A stretch of 12,734 nt of DNA, from positions 1-12,734 of the forward strand of contig CAZXOC010000221.1 of the NCBI GenBank assembly GCA_964642165.1, read 5' to 3'. This document shows, piece after piece, positions 12,713-12,734 of this stretch (positions within the stretch are counted from its first letter, which is position 1; the number at the start of each line of letters is the position of its first letter). The stretch comes from CAYRVX01 sp964642165. GTDB lineage: Bacteria; Planctomycetota; Phycisphaerae; SM23-33. The notes under the pieces are model-generated. The model saw nothing but the letters and a program-made list of their open reading frames with translations. It was not told the origin of the DNA and did not search any database. Position numbers and translations under genes: made by a program.

Positions 12713-12734
12713 ATCGCCACGGCCCCGGACGACG

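Overview
This 12.7 kb window is very GC-rich bacterial DNA that reads like a planctomycete (Planctomycetota, possibly Phycisphaerae-like). The clues are the PEP-CTERM-type sorting signal, the secreted HtrA-like proteins with Arg/Pro/Ser/Thr-rich linkers (STRP-type repeats), the large secreted alpha/beta hydrolase, and weak or absent Shine-Dalgarno sites at several starts. This is inferred from style and gene content, not from a marker gene. No rRNA, tRNA, CRISPR array, integrase or transposase gene is visible.

Layout. The window opens inside carB (carbamoyl-phosphate synthase large chain; the last 248 residues remain). A compact hicB-hicA toxin-antitoxin pair follows, with its own promoter and a good intrinsic terminator. 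Next come an APC-family permease fused to a PTS EIIA domain and, 24 nt later, a secreted two-lobed alpha/beta hydrolase. A short unknown protein and an orphan DUF58 (vWA) protein form the next pair. Two secreted HtrA-like proteins lie in tandem: the first has an intact His-Asp-Ser triad; the second has lost His and Ser and has its PDZ domain inserted inside the protease fold. All of these are on the plus strand. On the minus strand are a membrane-bound YdjM/YbcI-like hydrolase and, at the right edge, a complete guaA (GMP synthase).

The most unusual part is 10.26-11.20 kb, between the YdjM-like gene and guaA. It holds the 3' end of a lost PEP-CTERM gene, then a second, near-identical copy of the last ~106 bp of guaA, then ~555 bp with one small minus-strand gene and a ~200-bp concentric palindrome (REPIN/MITE-like, with compensatory changes in its hairpins), and then the real end of guaA. 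Direct repeats of a guaA 3' end around foreign-looking DNA are what a genomic island using guaA as its attachment site leaves behind. I read this as a worn-down island remnant.

How the genes fit together: carB and guaA are housekeeping nucleotide-synthesis genes framing an accessory stretch. The secreted hydrolase and the HtrA pair act outside the cytoplasm. The permease-EIIA fusion suggests amino-acid transport linked to PTS-type phosphoryl signalling. hicBA and the small island gene are typical accessory cargo.
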